Below are positions 28,579-28,799 of a stretch of DNA of 28,799 nt, piece after piece. Position numbers and translations under genes: made by a program. This DNA comes from Bacillota bacterium. GTDB lineage: Bacteria; Bacillota; Bacilli; Alicyclobacillales; SLC66. Numbering within the stretch: position 1 is the first letter of the stretch; each line of letters begins with the position of its first letter. Location: assembly GCA_021797415.1 (NCBI GenBank), contig JAJZZT010000240.1, positions 1-28,799 on the forward strand. Reading direction: 5' to 3'. The notes below the pieces were generated by a model. The model did not search any database and was not told where the DNA came from. It was given only the letters and a program-made list of their open reading frames with translations.

Positions 28579-28799
28579 ATGCCGTGGATACAGACCGCTA
28601 TAGATGTAGGGATCGGAATTGTAGTTTTCATCATTGTGAAATGGATTGGGCCAAACGCGGTTCAGACTGTTTTTCAAACTCAGCTTGAGGATTACAAGGG
28701 GAAAATTGCTAAAGAGCTAGAGGAACAAAGACACGAATTCGCAAGAACGCTTGAGGCCCTCCGTGCGGATAACTCACGACTTATTCAAAATTTTAGTTT
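28579..28799 (+). CDS. Membrane-anchored coiled-coil protein, 5' part only
   Basis: ATG 28579, behind AGAGGTGG, stays open to the window edge (73 codons). Residues about 4-22 form one TM helix (IQTAIDVGIGIVVFIIVKW). From about residue 30 there is a charged, heptad-like helix (QLEDYKGKIAKELEEQRHEF, then ARTLEALRADNSRLIQNF). Such one-TM plus coiled-coil proteins are common in mobile elements and next to defence genes, but no specific family can be named. Confidence 0.6.
   Translation, partial: MPWIQTAIDVGIGIVVFIIVKWIGPNAVQTVFQTQLEDYKGKIAKELEEQRHEFARTLEALRADNSRLIQNFS

Noticed and set aside
28425..28688. 87-codon frame near the right edge
   Set aside because: It lacks a ribosome site and overlaps, in another frame, the better-supported TM/coiled-coil gene starting at 28579.

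Overview
The window looks like DNA of an acidophilic, Alicyclobacillaceae-type Firmicute. Shine-Dalgarno sites are strong (GGAGG/AGGGG), GTG and TTG starts are common, promoters are sigma-A-like, and there is a sedolisin (S53) acid protease. This assignment is an inference from gene content and style; no 16S or other marker is present.

Region 1 (1-8150) is a decayed carbohydrate/sugar-acid catabolic locus on the plus strand. It holds the 3' end of a fumarylacetoacetate-hydrolase gene, the 3' third of a glucarate-dehydratase-like enolase gene, a frameshifted SMP-30/gluconolactonase, an intact GntR/FCD regulator with its own promoter and operator-like inverted repeat, an intact GH38 mannosidase-like enzyme, a 13-codon stub of a Gfo/Idh/MocA oxidoreductase, an intact family-5 solute-binding protein, and the C-terminal remnant of an IS50/Tn5-like transposase with a recognisable terminal repeat. 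Intact genes alternate with deletion stubs.

Region 2 (about 8150-24280) is a mobile-element module on the plus strand: VirB4-type conjugation ATPase, HNH/AP2 endonuclease, AAA ATPase, a nonsense-interrupted nucleotidyltransferase, a SWIM-amidoligase / Cys-rich protein / tandem gamma-glutamylcyclotransferase cluster, a tRNA array with several canonical and several aberrant members, a MazG-like protein, a three-HTH regulator, a YbaK-type tRNA-editing homologue, a RelE-type toxin-antitoxin pair, a PD-(D/E)XK nuclease coupled to a SNF2 helicase, and a small two-TM protein.

Region 3 (24200-27062) is a minus-strand block with a membrane-tethered S53 protease, a cold-shock protein and a flavin reductase. 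Region 4 (27340-28799) returns to plus-strand element-style genes: a lone Mrr-N winged helix with a coupled 61-residue protein, small ORFs, and the start of a TM/coiled-coil protein.

The most striking signal is a recurrent leader element, seen eight times (8276, 10703, 13151, 20545, 21550, 23842, 27331, 28205) and only in the element-style parts. A U-tract is followed by GTC(C/G)CCC and then by a hairpin whose 3' arm contains the Shine-Dalgarno sequence, immediately before a start codon. In several copies a terminator-like hairpin precedes the U-tract. It looks like an undescribed family of cis-regulatory RNA (attenuator/RBS sequesterer) shared by otherwise unrelated genes of one mobile element.
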